Assembly (NCBI RefSeq): GCF_013204885.1
Contig: NZ_JABMKX010000026.1
Span: forward strand, 1 to 64,000
Origin: Paenibacillus tritici
Lineage (GTDB): Bacteria > Bacillota > Bacilli > Paenibacillales > Paenibacillaceae
Direction: 5' to 3'
Length of the DNA: 64,000 nucleotides
Shown here: one piece after another, positions 62,154 through 64,000 of the stretch
Layout: each line of letters opens with the position of its first letter
Numbering within the stretch: position 1 is the first letter of the stretch
Translations under genes and position numbers: made by a program
Notes under the pieces: generated by a model
Database searches by the model: none
What the model was told of the DNA's origin: nothing
Seen by the model: only the letters and a program-made list of their open reading frames with translations

Positions 62154-62206
62154 TTTGTACTGCTGAAGTAGAATAAGCGGAAGAGCTTGTTCCACGGCTG
62201 GCTATC

Positions 62207-62258
62207 AAAAAACCTCCGCCCAACATGTGCAAGCAGCATGGTGGCAGCGGAGGTTTTT
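62207..62258. terminator. Bidirectional terminator between prfC and sspI
   Basis: AAAACCTCCGC pairs with GCGGAGGTTTT, with an inner CCAACATG/CATGGTGG stem and T-runs on both strands; the two genes converge here. Confidence 0.9.
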
Positions 62259-62275
62259 GGCGGAATGCCCCTCAC

Positions 62276-62512
62276 TTACGAGGTGATGGACCCTGGGGTT
62301 AGCTTGTCAAGATGCCGGTGCAGCATGGAGAGGACGCGGTCCTGCTTGGCAGGATCGAGATCCTTCCAGATCATTTCAAAGACAACACCCAGTCCGGGAA
62401 GCGCGGCTTCCGGCCCGTCCACGGAGTTCTCAATGACCTCCCGCAGACCTTCTTCGGACTGACCGTGCACTTTGTGAACGATGGCCTGGCGTAAATCAAG
62501 CGTAACTGGCAT
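62276..62512 (-). CDS. sspI: Small acid-soluble spore protein I
   Basis: A 78-residue protein matching the SspI family: LDLRQAIVHKVHGQSEEGLR and ALPGLGVVFEMIWKDLD are its conserved blocks. SspI is a minor spore-core protein made in the forespore. ATG 62512 is chosen because AGGAGG lies five bases before it. It shows that the organism forms spores. In B. subtilis sspI also neighbours a TrmH-family gene (ysgA), as here. Confidence 0.93.
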   Translation of the reverse strand: MPVTLDLRQAIVHKVHGQSEEGLREVIENSVDGPEAALPGLGVVFEMIWKDLDPAKQDRVLSMLHRHLDKLTPGSITS

Positions 62513-62642
62513 AATCGGCCTCCTTGAATTTGTGGTTAGCACTTATTATAAGGTGCCCTGCGGCAGCGCTGATAATTCAAGTTTATAATGGCTTATGCTA
62601 TACTGTGTGAAATGCGAAATGCGGACGGGAGGTACAAGGGCA

Positions 62643-63302
62643 ATGGCCAAAAAACAATATGCCGTCATCGGAATGGGACGCTTCGGTTCCAGTGTAGCCA
62701 AGGCGCTCAGCGGGATGGGCTTTGAGGTGCTGGCAATTGATGCGGATGAGCAGCGTACCCAGGAAATCTCCAATATTGTGACTCATGCCGTATCTGCGGA
62801 TTCCACCGATGAGGAGGCCCTGCGTGCGCTTGGCATCCGTAACTTCGATGTAGTGGTGGTTGCCATTGGCGAAGATATTCAGGCCAGCATTCTAACCACG
62901 CTGATTCTGAAGGATCTGGGAGTGCCGGCAATACTGGCCAAAGCCAAGAGTGAGCTGCACGGCAAGGTACTGGGCAAAATTGGAGCGGACAAGGTCATCT
63001 ATCCTGAACGGGATATGGGGATGCGGGTAGCACACCATCTTGCTTCACCGAACATCCTTGATTATATAGAGCTGTCCCCGGACTACAGCATTCTGGATAT
63101 GAGAGTCTCCGGGCCGATGCTGGGTAAGAATCTGCAGGAGCTTAACATACGCGCCAAATACGGCTGCAATGTGATGGCCATCCGCCGGGGCGAAGAAATG
63201 AATATTTCCCCGAGAGCAGAGGACCGCCTGACTGAAGGCGACGTCCTGGTTATTGTCGGACGGAAGGACAACCTGACCAAGCTGGAAATGGCTTATCAAT
63301 AG
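62643..63302 (+). CDS. Ktr potassium-uptake gating subunit (KtrA/KtrC, TrkA-type)
   Basis: A 219-residue cytoplasmic subunit: RCK N-terminal Rossmann domain with GMGRFG (10-15) and the acidic residues after the second strand (AIDADEQ), then a TrkA-C domain (~140-219). Such rings bind ATP/ADP and often cyclic di-AMP and gate a KtrB-type channel, whose gene is not in the window. ATG 62643 follows GGGAGG at ten bases. TATACT at 62599-62604 is a possible -10. Confidence 0.94.
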   Translation: MAKKQYAVIGMGRFGSSVAKALSGMGFEVLAIDADEQRTQEISNIVTHAVSADSTDEEALRALGIRNFDVVVVAIGEDIQASILTTLILKDLGVPAILAKAKSELHGKVLGKIGADKVIYPERDMGMRVAHHLASPNILDYIELSPDYSILDMRVSGPMLGKNLQELNIRAKYGCNVMAIRRGEEMNISPRAEDRLTEGDVLVIVGRKDNLTKLEMAYQ

Positions 63303-63333
63303 GAATCTGTAACGAACAGAAAGGTAGGACCTC

Positions 63334-64000
63334 ATGGAAATTATGTCGCCGCAAAATACGAGGGTGAAGGAATGGGCCGGGCTGCAGGAGAAGAAACACC
63401 GCGACAGATCCGGCAAATATATTGTGGAGGGCATTCATCTGGTGCATGAGGCGCTGCAGGCCGAAGCGGATGTAGAGTGCCTGGCCTTCGACCTTGATAA
63501 AGGAATGCCGTCTGAGCTGAAGCCCCTGCTGCAGGCTGTTCAGGGTATGGAGGTGATCGGTGTATCGGCGGCGGTGATTGCGAAGTGCAGCAGCACGAAT
63601 ACGCCGCAGCCGGTGTTTGCGGTGGTCCGCAAGGAGCAGCAGGGCGTAGAGGCCATTCTGGCGAAGCCGGACAGCCTGGTTGTGGTGCTTGACGGGGTTC
63701 AGGACCCCGGCAATGTAGGGACGATTATCCGCAGCGCCGATGCGGCAGGTGCGGACGGTGTGATCCTCGGCCAAGGCTGCGCCGATCTCTTCAACCCGAA
63801 GACCATACGCTCCACGATGGGCTCCATGTTCCATCTACCGGTAGTGGAGGGAGAGCTTGGCACGATTCTGCCACAGGCACGGGAGCGTGGTGCGCTGCTG
63901 GTCAGCACTTCGCTGACAGGTGAAGATTCCTGCTACACCCATGATTTTCACGGCAGCCAGTGGCTGCTGATCGGCAGCGAAGGCCGGGGCATCTCACCGG
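63334..64000 (+). CDS. TrmH/SpoU-family RNA methyltransferase (partial)
   Basis: The first 222 residues of a 2'-O-ribose methyltransferase: an N-terminal substrate-binding domain (RVKEWAGLQEKKHRDRSGKY) and the SPOUT catalytic domain with VVLDGVQDPGNVGTIIRSAD and LLIGSEGRGISP. The window ends before the last part. Close in type to YsgA of B. subtilis; the modified RNA position is unknown. AAAGGTAGG precedes ATG 63334. Confidence 0.94.
   Translation, partial: MEIMSPQNTRVKEWAGLQEKKHRDRSGKYIVEGIHLVHEALQAEADVECLAFDLDKGMPSELKPLLQAVQGMEVIGVSAAVIAKCSSTNTPQPVFAVVRKEQQGVEAILAKPDSLVVVLDGVQDPGNVGTIIRSADAAGADGVILGQGCADLFNPKTIRSTMGSMFHLPVVEGELGTILPQARERGALLVSTSLTGEDSCYTHDFHGSQWLLIGSEGRGISP

Overview
The window looks like chromosomal DNA of a spore-forming Paenibacillus-type bacterium (Bacillota). 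This rests on an sspI spore-protein gene, YesMN-type regulators with LplABC-type sugar importers, a full Lia envelope-stress operon, strong AGGAGG ribosome sites and the moderately GC-rich, purine-heavy coding style. The species is not determined.

Layout: 1-66 is the 3' end of a 23S rRNA gene, followed without a 5S gene by 16 tRNA genes and a terminator (to 1802). 1891-6890 is a Fur-controlled ferric-siderophore import operon whose first gene encodes an AraC regulator joined in frame to a lipoprotein binding protein. 6928-11385 holds a serine hydrolase, a TetR/carotenoid-hydratase-like pair lying between two copies of an aldo-keto reductase 3' end, that reductase, and a MerR regulator. 11399-19978 is a sugar ABC importer between three AraC regulators. 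20305-27595 is a nucleoside importer (binding protein, ATPase, two permeases) with a nucleoside hydrolase and an ADP-ribosylglycohydrolase. 28221-37044 is a response regulator, a sensor kinase and a second response regulator followed by another sugar ABC importer. 37377-39731 is a MetNIQ-type importer.

40162-45276 (minus strand) is a glycerol-phosphate/sugar-type ABC importer with a HAD phosphatase and a metallophosphoesterase, divergent from a GbsR-type regulator (45476-46054). That regulator overlaps by four bases the start of an AT-rich module (46051-51590) of response regulator, kinase, ABC ATPase, FtsX permease and a small lipoprotein, which looks acquired and may be a peptide-sensing or peptide-detoxification unit. 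A DMT exporter follows. 52751-57493 is a Lia-type operon with two PspA proteins, a PspC protein and LiaF, LiaS and LiaR, split by an internal terminator. The right end is housekeeping: a YwmB-like protein, zwf, prfC, sspI, a Ktr potassium-channel subunit and a partial TrmH-family RNA methyltransferase cut by the window end.

The most unusual items are the regulator/lipoprotein fusion; a dispersed intergenic hairpin repeat with paired compensatory changes in two copies; the AT-rich two-component/ABC module coupled to the GbsR gene; and the direct-repeat scar around the carotenoid-type gene. All assignments are by eye from protein motifs and DNA patterns; no database was searched.
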